DNA from: Hymenobacter sp. APR13
Lineage (GTDB): Bacteria; Bacteroidota; Bacteroidia; Cytophagales; Hymenobacteraceae
Assembly (NCBI RefSeq): GCF_000737515.1
Contig: NZ_CP006587.1
Span: 2,089,001 to 2,153,000, forward strand
Length of the DNA: 64,000 bases
Direction: 5' to 3'
Position 1 is the stretch's first letter; each line of letters starts with the position of its first letter. The position numbers and the translations under genes were made by a program. A model generated the notes under the pieces. The model saw nothing but the letters and a program-made list of their open reading frames with translations. It did not search any database and was not told where the DNA came from. Of the stretch, positions 16,963 through 25,649 are shown piece after piece.

Positions 16963-17545
16963 GGAGTATGTAGTAAGTGAAAAAAGCAGAAGAAATAATC
17001 TTGGCTAAATGGAATGATCTGCCGGCGGCTGATGTGGTTGCGTGCTCCCGCCCAAGCGGCCGCTGGCGAGCGGGAGAGTTGACGGGCGGCCGTGCCCACT
17101 TGGCGCATGGCAGCGGCAAAACAGCCTACCTAGGGCTTCAGCAGCCGGTTGGCAGAAATACAGGGACGCGTGGAGGCAGCGCTACGGGGCGTAGCAGGGA
17201 GCGTGCGGTGGCGTGCAGGACAGGAAGCAACACACCGAAAAGTATCCGGGCTGAACTGCCCGGATACCGGCGCAGCAGCAGAATAAATAAGTGACACGGG
17301 ATAGATTGAAAAATAAAAGAAGACAGGGAAATAGAAGGAAAACCGGGGTAGATTGAAGCTGCGTAAATCACGCAACTGCTACTGCTGTACCAGCAGAATA
17401 GAAGCAGGGAAGTAGAATAAAAAAGCTCCGCTGAAGTGCGTAGTATTTTATAAATCAGGCTGCGAAATAAGAACAAAAACGCCACTCTAGAGTAAGATGG
17501 AATAATGTTCTTTGTCCAATGCTATTTGTTGTAAGGCCAGTCCTA
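16963..17545. other. 583-bp intergenic region, no gene seen
   Basis: This lies between the divergent starts of the CotH-family and metallophosphatase genes, so both promoters should be here. The right half (17280-17500) is AT-rich and purine-rich. Short ORFs in it have neither plausible starts nor conserved composition. I see no RNA gene or repeat. Confidence 0.5.
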
Positions 17546-18673
17546 ATGAAGTCTTTTTATTGCCGCACGTTATGTTGTGCCGCCTGGCTTTATGGCCTGT
17601 TTGCATTTTCCACGGAGGCCTCGGCCCAGCGCTTTGCCGCCATCGGCGACTACGGCTTTGCCGGCACGCCCGAGCGCGACGTGTCGCAGCTGGTGAAAAG
17701 CTGGAACCCGGAGTTCATCATCACCCTCGGCGACAACAACTACGACCTGGGCGACTCCACCACCATCGACCAGAACATCGGCCAGTACTACCACACCTAC
17801 ATCGGCAACTACAAGGGCCGCTACGGGCCGCGGGCGTCCACCAACCGGTTCTTCCCCTCGCTCGGCAACCACGACTACTACACCCGCAACGGCGAGGCCT
17901 ACCGCGAATATTTCACGCTGCCCGGCAACGGCCGCTACTACGACTTCGTGCGCGGCGACGTGCACCTATTTGCCCTCAACAGCGACCCGGCCGAGCCCGA
18001 CGGCATCGGGGCCACTTCGGTGCAGGCGCAGTGGCTGAAGGCCCGGCTGGCCGCTTCCCGGTCACGCTGGAAGGTGGTGTATCTGCACCACGCGCCCTAC
18101 TCGTCGGGGCCGCACGGCAACACGCCCGCGCTGCAGTGGCCGTTTCGAGAGTGGGGCGCCTCGGCAGTGCTGGCTGGCCACGACCACCACTACGAGCGGC
18201 TGGATGTGGACGGGCTGGCCTATTTCGTGAATGGGCTGGGAGGGCGCAGTCTCTACCCCATCCGTCCGCAACGGGTGCCCCAAAGCCAGTTCGCATACAC
18301 CGGCAACTACGGCGCCATGCTGCTCAGCGCCACCCCCGACAGCCTGACGCTGCAGTTCTACACCCGCAACCGCGCTCTGGTCGACACGCACGTGCTGCGC
18401 TACACGCCCGGCACGGAGCCCGTGCTCTATCCCGTTGCACCGAATCCGCTGCAGCAGTCCGCCACCATCGAGTACTTTCTGCCAGTGGCCGGCACCGTAG
18501 AACTGCGCCTGCTCAATGCTCTGGGGCAGCAGGTGCGCGTGCTGCAGCAGGGCCCGGTGCGCGCCGGCACCCACCGCCTCACGTGGGGGCGCGAGGCCCT
18601 GCCGGCCGGCCTCTACTACCTGCAGTTGCTCGGCAGCAACTTCTCGCAGACCACCCGCGTGGTGGCGTTGTAG
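17546..18673 (+). CDS. Secreted metallophosphatase with T9SS sorting domain
   Basis: A 375-residue calcineurin-like phosphoesterase. After a signal peptide (cleavage near EASAQ) come the dimetal motifs in order: AIGDYG, LGDNNYD, SLGNHDYY, YLHHAPY and LAGHDHHYER. This is the purple-acid-phosphatase-like arrangement. The C-terminal ~80 residues (LYPVAPNPLQQSATIEYFLP, ELRLLNALGQQVRVL, LPAGLYYLQLLG) form a T9SS sorting domain. I use the ATG at 17546, which begins the signal peptide; a start 27 bp earlier is possible. It probably acts extracellularly in phosphate scavenging. Confidence 0.92.
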   Translation: MKSFYCRTLCCAAWLYGLFAFSTEASAQRFAAIGDYGFAGTPERDVSQLVKSWNPEFIITLGDNNYDLGDSTTIDQNIGQYYHTYIGNYKGRYGPRASTNRFFPSLGNHDYYTRNGEAYREYFTLPGNGRYYDFVRGDVHLFALNSDPAEPDGIGATSVQAQWLKARLAASRSRWKVVYLHHAPYSSGPHGNTPALQWPFREWGASAVLAGHDHHYERLDVDGLAYFVNGLGGRSLYPIRPQRVPQSQFAYTGNYGAMLLSATPDSLTLQFYTRNRALVDTHVLRYTPGTEPVLYPVAPNPLQQSATIEYFLPVAGTVELRLLNALGQQVRVLQQGPVRAGTHRLTWGREALPAGLYYLQLLGSNFSQTTRVVAL

Positions 18674-18697
18674 TGCTGGCCATCAGGCCCTAACAGA

Positions 18698-18758
18698 ACA
18701 GCGCCCCTCCCAACGGCTTTGCAGCAAATAGCTGCAGGCCGGTTGGGAGGGGCGCTGT
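18698..18758. terminator. Bidirectional terminator between convergent genes
   Basis: A perfect 17-bp stem (18698-18714 with 18742-18758) lies between the metallophosphatase and nrdB 3' ends. It serves either strand. Confidence 0.85.
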
Positions 18759-18791
18759 TTGTATGGTTGCCTTCCTGAGAAGGAAGTAAGC

Positions 18792-19754
18792 TTAAAAGTC
18801 CTCGTCCAGCGAGAAGGCGTTTTCGGTCCGCTCGCTCATCACGCCGGCCTTCTGGTACTCGGCCACGCGCTTCTCGAAGAAGTTGGTTTTGCCCTGCAGC
18901 GAAATCATCTCCATGAAGTCGAAGGGGTTGGAGGCACCATACACCTTGCTGTAGCCCAAAGACTCCAACAGGCGGTCGGCCACGAACTCGATGTACTGGC
19001 TCATGCTCTTGGCATTCATGCCAATCAGGTTCACGGGCAGTGCGTCGGTCACAAATTCCTGTTCAATCTGCACGGCGTCCTTGATGATTTCGTGCACGCG
19101 GGCTTCGGGCAGCTTGTTCTGCAGGTGGTCTTTGTAGAGCAGGCAGGCGAAGTCGCAGTGCAGGCCCTCGTCGCGCGAAATCAGCTCGTTGGAGAACGTG
19201 AGGCCGGGCATCAGGCCGCGCTTCTTCAGCCAGAAAATGCTGCAGAACGAACCCGAGAAGAAGATGCCTTCCACGGCGGCAAACGCAATGAGGCGCTCGG
19301 TGAAGTTCTCGGAGTTGATCCACTTGATGGCCCAGTCGCCCTTTTTCTTCACGCACGGCACCGTTTCCAGGGCGTTGAAGAGGTAGTCTTTCTGCTTGGG
19401 GTCCTTGATGTAAGTGTCGATCAGCAGCGAGTAGGTTTCCGAGTGGATGTTTTCCATCATCACCTGAAAGCCGTAGAAGCAGCGGGCCTCGGCCATCTGC
19501 ACCTCCTGCATGAAGTTCACGGCCAGGTTTTCGTTCACGATGCCGTCGGAGGCCGCAAAGAAGGCCAGCACGTGGCTGATGAAGTGGCGCTCGTTGTCGC
19601 TGAGGGCTTCCCAGTCTTTCTGGTCCTGCGAGAGGTCAATTTCCTCGGCCGTCCAGAACGAGGCTTCGGCCTTCTTATACATCTGCCACACGTCGTTGTG
19701 CTGGATGGGGAAGAGGACGAATCGGTTGGGATTCTCAGTGAGCAACGGTTCCAT
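18792..19754 (-). CDS. nrdB: Ribonucleoside-diphosphate reductase, beta (small) subunit
   Basis: The 320-residue radical-generating subunit of class I ribonucleotide reductase. The metal-binding helices are visible: [15 protein letters not shown] (first acidic ligand), [20 protein letters not shown] (Glu), [19 protein letters not shown] (radical Tyr region plus Glu/His ligands) and [12 protein letters not shown]. The C-terminal tail [10 protein letters not shown] is the peptide that docks on NrdA. I start at ATG 19754 ([12 protein letters not shown]); the 69-residue upstream extension is not NrdB-like. It partners with nrdA 4 kb away on the same strand. Three DnaA-box-like motifs lie upstream. 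Confidence 0.96.
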   Translation of the reverse strand: MEPLLTENPNRFVLFPIQHNDVWQMYKKAEASFWTAEEIDLSQDQKDWEALSDNERHFISHVLAFFAASDGIVNENLAVNFMQEVQMAEARCFYGFQVMMENIHSETYSLLIDTYIKDPKQKDYLFNALETVPCVKKKGDWAIKWINSENFTERLIAFAAVEGIFFSGSFCSIFWLKKRGLMPGLTFSNELISRDEGLHCDFACLLYKDHLQNKLPEARVHEIIKDAVQIEQEFVTDALPVNLIGMNAKSMSQYIEFVADRLLESLGYSKVYGASNPFDFMEMISLQGKTNFFEKRVAEYQKAGVMSERTENAFSLDEDF

Positions 19755-20029
19755 AACTGAAAGCAATACGGGTGAAAGAATCGGGGCGCTCCCGGTGACG
19801 GGAGCAAGCCTGCGAGGGCACCAACCGGCTAACCGGCCGGAATGTTGCAGCCAGACGATGGCGGGCAAAGGCAGGTTGGAACACCAAATATACCCTCCCC
19901 GGCCGGGTTGCCCGGCACGGCTCCGGCATTTTTTGTGTGTTATGTTTTTGTGGCCCGGCAAACAGGTTATGGGCGCTATACTCCCGAAAAGAGGCGGAAA
20001 TAGTCAAAAAATCCCGAAATGCAGAAAAG

Positions 20030-20069
20030 TTTTCCACATTTCGCCTGTGGACAATCGCGGTTTTCCACA
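20030..20069. promoter_or_regulatory. Cluster of three DnaA-box-like sites
   Basis: TTTTCCACA at 20030-20038, TGTGGACAA (reverse complement TTGTCCACA) at 20046-20054, and TTTTCCACA at 20061-20069, spaced 15-16 bp. Each differs by one base from TTATCCACA. It lies upstream of nrdB. DnaA controls nrdAB in E. coli, so DnaA or another nrd regulator is plausible; this is an inference. Confidence 0.5.
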
Positions 20070-20160
20070 AAAAAGCTATTCGCGTACCCGCTGGCGCGTT
20101 CCTTGACACCTGGCTGCAGGCCGCCTGCGCGGTGGAGTAATGATGTTTAATGAGTTAGGG

Positions 20161-20192
20161 TTTGGATTTGTAAAATGATACTTCTACTTTTG
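20161..20192 (+). promoter_or_regulatory. rplU-rpmA promoter (Bacteroidota type)
   Basis: TTTG at 20161-20164, a 20-bp spacer, then TACTTTTG at 20185-20192, matching the primary sigma factor consensus TTTG-N19-21-TAnnTTTG. Transcription would start about 25 bp before the rplU ATG. Confidence 0.75.
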
Positions 20193-20224
20193 CCTTCCAT
20201 TTTTCAGAAACCGCGAAGACGCCG

Positions 20225-20530
20225 ATGTACGCAATTGTCAACATAGCCGGGAAGCAGACTAAGGTCGAAGCCAATAAATTTGTATACGCCCACCGTTTGG
20301 CTGGCAACGTCGGCGACAGTGTGGAGCTGGGCAAAGCCATGCTCACCGATAACGACGGAACCATCACCATCGGCTCGCCGCTGCTGGACGTGGCCGTAAC
20401 TGGTACCATTCTGGCGCACGTAAAGGGCGACAAGGTGCTGGTGTTCAAGAAGAAGCGCCGCAAGGGCTACAAGAAGCTGAACGGTCACCGTCAGCAGTTC
20501 ACCAAAGTAATGATCAACAGCATCGGTTAA
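20225..20530 (+). CDS. rplU: 50S ribosomal protein L21
   Basis: A 101-residue L21. MYAIVNIAGKQTKVEANKF is the conserved N-terminus, and the basic VLVFKKKRRKGYKKLNGHRQ segment is the L21 signature that contacts 23S rRNA. It is followed by rpmA 104 bp downstream, the usual rplU-rpmA order. A strong TTTG/TAnnTTTG promoter precedes it. Confidence 0.98.
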   Translation: MYAIVNIAGKQTKVEANKFVYAHRLAGNVGDSVELGKAMLTDNDGTITIGSPLLDVAVTGTILAHVKGDKVLVFKKKRRKGYKKLNGHRQQFTKVMINSIG

Positions 20531-20634
20531 TTTAGTGCCTCGTTGTTGGTGCCTGAGGCTTGGTTGGTTCAACTGAGCGGTTTCGGCCCAACAATTCCCA
20601 AGCACTAACAACCAAGCACTAAGCACTAAATACC

Positions 20635-20919
20635 ATGGCACACAAGAAAGGCGTAGGTAGCTCCAACAACGGCCGCGAATCAGAATCCAAGCGCCTGGGC
20701 GTGAAGATCTTCGGTGGTCAGTCTATCATTTCCGGCAACATCATCGTGCGTCAGCGCGGCACCAAGCACCACCCCGGCCAGAACGTGGGTATCGGCAAGG
20801 ACCACACGCTGTTCGCTATGATCGACGGCACGGTGCAGTTCCGCAAGGGCCGCAAAGATCGTTCGTTCGTATCGGTAGTTCCGGTTGCTGAAGCAACTGA
20901 AGTAGCTACCGCCGAGTAG
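20635..20919 (+). CDS. rpmA: 50S ribosomal protein L27
   Basis: A 94-residue L27. [20 protein letters not shown] at the N-terminus and [20 protein letters not shown] are family signatures. The N-terminus reaches the peptidyl-transferase centre. There is no Firmicute-type N-terminal cleavage extension. It is cotranscribed with rplU and ends in a terminator 23 bp downstream. Confidence 0.98.
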   Translation: MAHKKGVGSSNNGRESESKRLGVKIFGGQSIISGNIIVRQRGTKHHPGQNVGIGKDHTLFAMIDGTVQFRKGRKDRSFVSVVPVAEATEVATAE

Positions 20920-20942
20920 TAACTACAAGTATAGCGCAAGCA

Positions 20943-20975
20943 AAAGGGACGGCTCTCACGGGCCGTCCCTTTGTG
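20943..20975 (+). terminator. rplU-rpmA operon terminator
   Basis: An 11-bp stem AAAGGGACGGC/GCCGTCCCTTT (20943-20953 with 20962-20972) with an 8-nt loop. Confidence 0.85.
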
Positions 20976-21002
20976 CGTTGGCTAGGTGGCAAGTACGCCG
21001 CA

Positions 21003-21773
21003 CTAGCTGCCCAGCGCGTATAGCACCGGCTTGCTGGGGCTGGCGTCAAGCTCCAGGCTGGTGGGCTGCAGGCTGAGCAGAAACAGCCCGTCTTCCACCT
21101 CGTCGGGCACGAATATCAGCTCGGTGATGGTGGCGTGGGTGCGGGTGGCGTGCGGATATTGCCAGAAGGCGTGGTGCGCCAGTAGCTGCCCGCCGTCTTC
21201 CTCCCGGTCGACGCTGGGCAAATCCAGTAGCAGGTGCTCGATGTGGCGCTCGGCCAGGTAGTGGGCCAGCGCGGGCTCGAGGTAGGTGGGGTTGGTGCCG
21301 GAGTAGTGGCGGGTGCGCTTGGCGCGGTGGTTGGGCAGGGTGCGCAGCACCAGCGCCTCCAGCGGAACGGCAGCATCCGGGCCGCCTTCCAGTTCGCGGC
21401 GCACATCTTCCAGCAGTACCACCTCGTCGCCGTTGGCTTGCGGGCGGGGCTGCACCGATACCAGCCGGGCCACGAACAGGAAGCGGCGCAGGCAGCGGTT
21501 GAGCGTGACTTGCGGGTCGGGCGAAATGTGGCCGTAGCATTCGGTGTGGGTGCCGTTGCCGTGGGGCGTGAGGTGTACGCGCAGATAGTTAGTACTGCCG
21601 CCCAGCGCCACGCTGCCCACAAAGTCGCCCACCCGAATCACGTCAACCTGCACCGGTTCCGCCCAGAAGCAGTTTACCTGGTTTTCGCCGGGCGCCAGCG
21701 GCAGGGAGATATCCAACGGCGCGGCTGGGTTGAAGGAGTAGGCGCGGCCGTGGTGCGGGTAAGTGGCGAGCAT
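21003..21773 (-). CDS. Cyclase/kynurenine-formamidase-like family protein
   Basis: A 256-residue metal-dependent hydrolase of the cyclase family (formamidase-like). The metal-binding motif HGNGTHTECYGHI lies at about residues 71-83 and matches the HxGTHxDxxxH pattern, with Glu in place of Asp. A later SGTNPTYLEPALAHYLAERH segment and DLPSVDREEDGG give the second conserved Asp region. The ATG at 21773 begins the conserved protein. The substrate is unknown; arylformamides are typical for the family. It is flanked by repeats on its upstream side. Confidence 0.82.
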   Translation of the reverse strand: MLATYPHHGRAYSFNPAAPLDISLPLAPGENQVNCFWAEPVQVDVIRVGDFVGSVALGGSTNYLRVHLTPHGNGTHTECYGHISPDPQVTLNRCLRRFLFVARLVSVQPRPQANGDEVVLLEDVRRELEGGPDAAVPLEALVLRTLPNHRAKRTRHYSGTNPTYLEPALAHYLAERHIEHLLLDLPSVDREEDGGQLLAHHAFWQYPHATRTHATITELIFVPDEVEDGLFLLSLQPTSLELDASPSKPVLYALGS

Positions 21774-21813
21774 GCAGCGGTGGATTTGTGGAGTGGTGGA
21801 TGGGTGGAGTGGC

Positions 21814-21857
21814 AGAACGTCATGCAGAGGCGCCGCCGAAGCATCTCGCGTGCTGAC
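21814..21857. repeat. Dispersed repeat family A copy
   Basis: AGAACGTCATGCAGAGGCGCC followed by GAAGCATCTCGCGTGCTGAC, a partial or variant copy of the family A arm. A degenerate opposing arm (GTGCTTCGACAAGCTCAGTATGAC) follows at about 21889-21912. Confidence 0.8.
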
Positions 21858-21949
21858 GATGCAATACTAGCCCAACAAAGCGGTAGAGGTGCTTCGACAA
21901 GCTCAGTATGACCAGATGGGGCAAGGCGTTCGGTGGAGGGAGTACTACG

Positions 21950-21985
21950 CTAGCGAGATTCCTCGTGCTGCTCGGAATGACGTGC
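21950..21985. repeat. Dispersed repeat family B, overlapping a gene end
   Basis: GCTAGCGAGATTCCTCG followed by CTCGGAATGACG, also present at 34819-34857. Read on the minus strand it encodes the last residues of the alpha/beta hydrolase and supplies its TAG stop. Confidence 0.8.
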
Positions 21986-22633
21986 TAGGGGCAGCTCAGC
22001 TGCCAGTTGGTTCAGGATTTCGGCAATCTGGGGGGCGTGGCTGACGACCATGAAGTGGCCGCCGCCGGGAATGAGGTAGTCGACGGGGGTGGGGCCGGGC
22101 GGGAATACCCGGTCGTGGGTGCCCAGGATCTGGATGCTGCGGCCGGCGCTGGTGCTGTCCCAGTGCAGCAGCCGGTGGATGGCCCAGCGCGTGTAGCGCG
22201 GCTCCATGTCCTGCAGAATCTGGTGAAACAGCTGGTACTCCTCGCCGCTCCGGACGCCAAAATACCACTGGCCGGCCCGCGGAAACAGCTTCAGCCACTG
22301 CGGCGGAAACAGCCGGTAGGCGCCACTGCCCCGGATCAGGCGCAGCAGCGGCGGCAGGCAGCTGGCATCGGGCACGCTGCTGATGAGGATGGCCCGCGCC
22401 AGCGGCCGGATCCGGCAGATTTCCAGCGCCACCACCCCGCCAAACGATACGCCCACCAGCAGACACGACTGCCCGGCCGGTATGGCCTCGGCCATGCGCG
22501 CCGCGTAGTGCGGCAGCGGCTCCTCGGGCTCCGGCAGCAGCCATTGCAGCACCTGCGTAGGGCCGTGCAGCAAGGGCTGCAGGTTCCGAAAAACCCGCTC
22601 ATCTGCCCCCAAACCCGGTATCAGGTAGAACAT
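21950..22633 (-). CDS. Alpha/beta hydrolase
   Basis: A 227-residue alpha/beta-fold hydrolase. It has the oxyanion segment LIPGLGADERVF at the N-terminus, nucleophile elbow GVSFGG (about residue 62), an acid residue in GTHDRVFP and the catalytic His in GGGHFMVVSHAP. No signal peptide is seen, so it is cytoplasmic. The C-terminal LARHSEQHEESR is encoded by a family B dispersed repeat, which also provides the stop codon; the ancestral protein probably ended slightly earlier. The substrate cannot be inferred. Confidence 0.88.
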   Translation of the reverse strand: MFYLIPGLGADERVFRNLQPLLHGPTQVLQWLLPEPEEPLPHYAARMAEAIPAGQSCLLVGVSFGGVVALEICRIRPLARAILISSVPDASCLPPLLRLIRGSGAYRLFPPQWLKLFPRAGQWYFGVRSGEEYQLFHQILQDMEPRYTRWAIHRLLHWDSTSAGRSIQILGTHDRVFPPGPTPVDYLIPGGGHFMVVSHAPQIAEILNQLAAELPLARHSEQHEESR

Positions 22634-22749
22634 TGGTTGAATGGCTTAATGGCTGAATTGTTAGATGGTTGGATGGTCAACTGGCTAGCTGTACAACTGC
22701 TTAACAAGAACAACGATTTAGTAATTAAGCCATCCAGCAATTCAACTAC

Positions 22750-23262
22750 TCACGGCTCTACCCGCAGGAACACGTCTTCGAGGTAGAAGATGTTGTGGGG
22801 CATGCCGGCCTCGTATTCGGAGGTGTCGGCTTCGTCGGCGTCGGGGTCGATGCTGATGTTGAACGTGTCGTCGTCGGCGCCTTCATCCTCGTCGGTTTCG
22901 TCGTCGTCGCCGAAGGGGCCGTCAGCAGGGTAGGTGCAGGAGAGCTTGAGGGCGACGCTGGGCAGCGGCACCGGCGGCTCGGCCTCAGAGGTGTACTCGA
23001 GCAGGCAGGGCCATTCCGTGACGGTGGCCAAGGCGTCGGCCACGTCTTCCTGCAGCTTGCCGGCCCGCTCGCCGGCCAGACGCAGCAGCAGGTCGAGCTG
23101 CTGGAACTGCAGACCCAGGTGAAAAAAGTGCGGTTCCTGGTCGAAAAAGGTAGTCGCCCAGATGGTTACGTCATCGGAGTTGTCGAACACAATGGCCGTA
23201 ATCTGCACCTGTTCGATGAAAAAGTCCGTGTCGTCGGCCAAAGCATCAATCAGTCTTCTCAT
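22750..23262 (-). CDS. Hypothetical acidic protein
   Basis: A 170-residue soluble protein with a mixed alpha/beta N-terminal half (FFIEQVQITAIVFDNSDDVT) and a strongly acidic linker at about residues 115-150 (FGDDDETDEDEGADDD). It ends in a short hydrophobic strand. No family is recognised and no catalytic motif is visible. The gene stands alone between the alpha/beta hydrolase and hemW, separated from each by more than 110 bp. Confidence 0.65.
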   Translation of the reverse strand: MRRLIDALADDTDFFIEQVQITAIVFDNSDDVTIWATTFFDQEPHFFHLGLQFQQLDLLLRLAGERAGKLQEDVADALATVTEWPCLLEYTSEAEPPVPLPSVALKLSCTYPADGPFGDDDETDEDEGADDDTFNISIDPDADEADTSEYEAGMPHNIFYLEDVFLRVEP

Positions 23263-23392
23263 ACTTGAAGATTACGCGGATTTTTTAATTCCTCCGAAGC
23301 AAAGCCGCGCGGGTACAGCCAGCATAATCCGGCTGGTGGCGAAGTCGCAGAGCGTTAGGGTACTAGGAATGTAAGAATTTTGCAGCGGCTAT

Positions 23393-23428
23393 GCGTGTAG
23401 CGCTAAGCTCCGGCTTAGCGCTACACGC
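23393..23428. repeat. Short palindromic repeat family F
   Basis: GCGTGTAGCGCTAAGC-tccg-GCTTAGCGCTACACGC, 16-bp perfect arms. A shorter related palindrome (GCTAAGCtggaGCTTAGC) lies at 23490-23508 next to the hemW stop. Confidence 0.8.
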
Positions 23429-23489
23429 AACGCGAGTATCTACGCGTTGGCACAAGTGGCACGGTTTCGGGTTACTCGCTGCGCTCGTC

Positions 23490-23511
23490 GCTAAGCTGGA
23501 GCTTAGCGTTA
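23490..23511. repeat. Family F palindrome overlapping the hemW 3' end
   Basis: CGCTAAGC-tgga-GCTTAGCG, whose edge runs into the hemW TAA stop codon (minus strand AGTAACGCTAAGC). Confidence 0.7.
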
Positions 23512-24654
23512 CTCCGTCGGGCTTTGGAATAGGGTGAGGGTGATGTGGTCGGCGAGGAGCTTGCCCTGGTCGGTGAGGCGCAGGGTGCCGGCGGCGTCGA
23601 GGGTGGCCAGGTTGGTGGCCTGCAGCTCGTGCAGGTAGGCGGCCTGCTGCGTGAGCAAATCCACGCCGAGCGTGTCGCGCAGGTGGTGCAGGTCGGTGCC
23701 ATAGGCGGTGCGCAGGCTGGTCATCAGGTACTCGTTGGCGCGGTCCAGCGGCGAGAGAACTTCGATGGTGGCGGGCACCTCCTGCCGCTCCAGCACGGCG
23801 GCCACGTACTGCGGGTTGTTGGCAAGGGTGTACTGGCGGCTGTGGCCGTTGAAGGAGTGGGCGCTCGGGCCCAGGCCCAGGTAGGGCACGCCGCGCCAGT
23901 ACGCCGAGTTGTGCCGGGACTCGCGGCCGGGCTGGCAGAAGTTGCTGATTTCGTACTGCTGGTAGCCGTGGCGGGCCATTTCCGCGAGCAGCAGCTCAAA
24001 TTGCCGGGCCACAAAATCGTCGGGCGGCGGGCGGAACGTGCCTTTCTGCTGGCGCCGGCCAAATACGGTGTCGGGCTCCACGGTGAGGGCGTAGCAGGAG
24101 AGGTGCGGCACGCCCAGCGCGAAGGCCGCCGCCATGTCCTGCTCCCAGATGGCGTGGCTGTCGGCGGGCACGCCGTAAATCAAATCCACCGAAATATTCT
24201 CGAAGCCTGCATCCTGCGCCAGCCGCACCGCCGCACCCGATTCCGTGGCCGAATGCGCCCGGTTCATCAGGCGCAAATGCGGCTCGTGGAAGCTCTGCAG
24301 CCCGATGCTGAGCCGGTTGATGGGCGAGGCCGCCAGCTCCCGCACCTTCTGCGGCGTCAGGTCGTCGGGGTTGGCTTCCAGCGTAACTTCCACATCCGCG
24401 GCCACCCGAAAATGCCGGTGGATGGCGTCGAACAGCTGCTCCAGCTCGGCCTGGGTGAGCAACGAAGGCGTGCCACCACCGAAGTAGATGGTGTCTAGCG
24501 TTGCCTGCGGGCCCAGGTAGTCGGCGCGCAGGGTCAACTCTTGCGTTATGGCTTCCACGAGTCGGCTTTTCAGGGCCATGCTGGTGCTGAAGTGAAAGTC
24601 GCAGTAGTGGCAGGCCTGCTTGCAGAAAGGGATGTGAAGGTACAGTCCGGGCAT
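23509..24654 (-). CDS. hemW: Radical SAM heme chaperone HemW
   Basis: A 381-residue HemW (formerly annotated as an oxygen-independent coproporphyrinogen oxidase homologue). YLHIPFCKQACHYCDFHF carries the CxxxCxxC iron-sulfur motif near the N-terminus. TIYFGGGTPSLL, ANPDDLT, RLSIGLQSF and LIYGVPADS follow in the family order. HemW has the HNxxYW-type segment (RHNSAYWRG) at about residue 240. It lacks the fourth cysteine and extra domain of HemN. It probably delivers heme to membrane enzymes. Its stop codon abuts a family F palindrome. Confidence 0.95.
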   Translation of the reverse strand: MPGLYLHIPFCKQACHYCDFHFSTSMALKSRLVEAITQELTLRADYLGPQATLDTIYFGGGTPSLLTQAELEQLFDAIHRHFRVAADVEVTLEANPDDLTPQKVRELAASPINRLSIGLQSFHEPHLRLMNRAHSATESGAAVRLAQDAGFENISVDLIYGVPADSHAIWEQDMAAAFALGVPHLSCYALTVEPDTVFGRRQQKGTFRPPPDDFVARQFELLLAEMARHGYQQYEISNFCQPGRESRHNSAYWRGVPYLGLGPSAHSFNGHSRQYTLANNPQYVAAVLERQEVPATIEVLSPLDRANEYLMTSLRTAYGTDLHHLRDTLGVDLLTQQAAYLHELQATNLATLDAAGTLRLTDQGKLLADHITLTLFQSPTE

Positions 24655-24733
24655 TGGCGGGTAGCGGGCGGCGCGGAGATGTGGCGGGCGCTACGGGAAG
24701 GCAAAGATACGGCGGTAAAAGCAGGGCGAGGCT

Positions 24734-25465
24734 TCAATGAACGTCTATACCGTCAAAATATATTTCCGTAATAGCTGTGTCGTTATCCATGTTGCCTTTA
24801 TATACTTCTGCAATTTCGAAGCGTAATACTAAATCGGTTTTATCTCGGTTATGCCCCAAAATTCCAACTGCGAAAACCTGGTCGGTTCTACTGTCTTGTA
24901 AATTCAAAACGCCATGCTTCTTGCCATTGACGTACATATTTAAGCGCTTAATTCTGTTATTATTTCTCCAAGTGCTTTCAGATTTTACGTAGCCATTCGA
25001 GATAATGACTTTCGTGATGCGAGGACTGGTGTTTTTGAAACTGTATTCCAGATACTCGCCAATTCCTGCGTCGGCTTTGCCTTCAACCCATGCGGTTTTG
25101 TAGCTGAGGTCGTTGGCGCTTTTGCTTGCGTATTTTGTTTCTTTTGAAGTACTAGATAAAAAGGACGATGCCCGGATGCTAAAATTCCCGCCTCCACAGT
25201 ACCAGCTACAGCCGCCTTCAATAATATCCCAGGCACTTTCAACTACTTCTCCATATTTGTTCAGAAGTGCTGAAAGTTCCTTTTCTTCTTTTTGCGTTCT
25301 GGTATTTAAGCTCAATAGATAATTTTGTCTTTCGATTTCACGCTGTCTTTGTATGCTTAAGTCCACTGTCTTGATTTCAACAGGAAAGTGATTTTTTACA
25401 GTAGTCTGCGCTGACGCCTGATGAGCTGTCAGCGCAACAAGTAGAAAGTATAAACTGCATTTCAT
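24734..25465 (-). CDS. Secreted NADase-type glycan-binding-like protein
   Basis: A 243-residue protein with signal peptide (MKCSLYFLLVALTAHQASA). After a charged coiled segment (QRQREIERQNYLLSLNTRTQ), residues ~95-240 resemble the discoidin-like domain found in NADase-type glycan-binding proteins: SANDLSYKTAWVEGKADAGI, VIISNGYVKSESTWRNNNR and LNMYVNGK, with the TAWVEG and NGYxKs signatures. It is more AT-rich than its neighbours, suggesting horizontal acquisition. It is probably periplasmic or surface-bound and recognises a glycan or other polymer; no catalytic residues are evident. Confidence 0.7.
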   Translation of the reverse strand: MKCSLYFLLVALTAHQASAQTTVKNHFPVEIKTVDLSIQRQREIERQNYLLSLNTRTQKEEKELSALLNKYGEVVESAWDIIEGGCSWYCGGGNFSIRASSFLSSTSKETKYASKSANDLSYKTAWVEGKADAGIGEYLEYSFKNTSPRITKVIISNGYVKSESTWRNNNRIKRLNMYVNGKKHGVLNLQDSRTDQVFAVGILGHNRDKTDLVLRFEIAEVYKGNMDNDTAITEIYFDGIDVH

Positions 25466-25649
25466 CGTATTGTCAGTTTTTATTTCCTTGACCTGACTCG
25501 GTAGCTATACAAATAACAACATCAGTTAGCTATATCCAACCATCTAAGACCAAGCGTTATTGCGTAGCGAACAGTCCACGATTGATTCGTGCTGGCTTTC
25601 CTCATCTGCAAAACGCACGAAAACCCTGGTTTTGCGTTTACTTGCCATC

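Larger units (their letters stand above)
19755..20224. other. 470-bp divergent promoter region nrdB/rplU
   Basis: It contains three DnaA-box-like motifs (20030-20069) and a good Bacteroidota promoter for rplU (20161-20192). No gene is supported here. Confidence 0.65.

Noticed and set aside
16977..17294. 105-codon plus-strand frame between the CotH and phosphatase genes
   Set aside because: No conserved pattern or ribosome-binding site; composition is consistent with intergenic DNA.
20030..20069. Replication origin
   Set aside because: Three DnaA-like boxes only, with no dnaA, dnaN or AT-rich unwinding element beside them; a regulatory role at nrdB is more likely.
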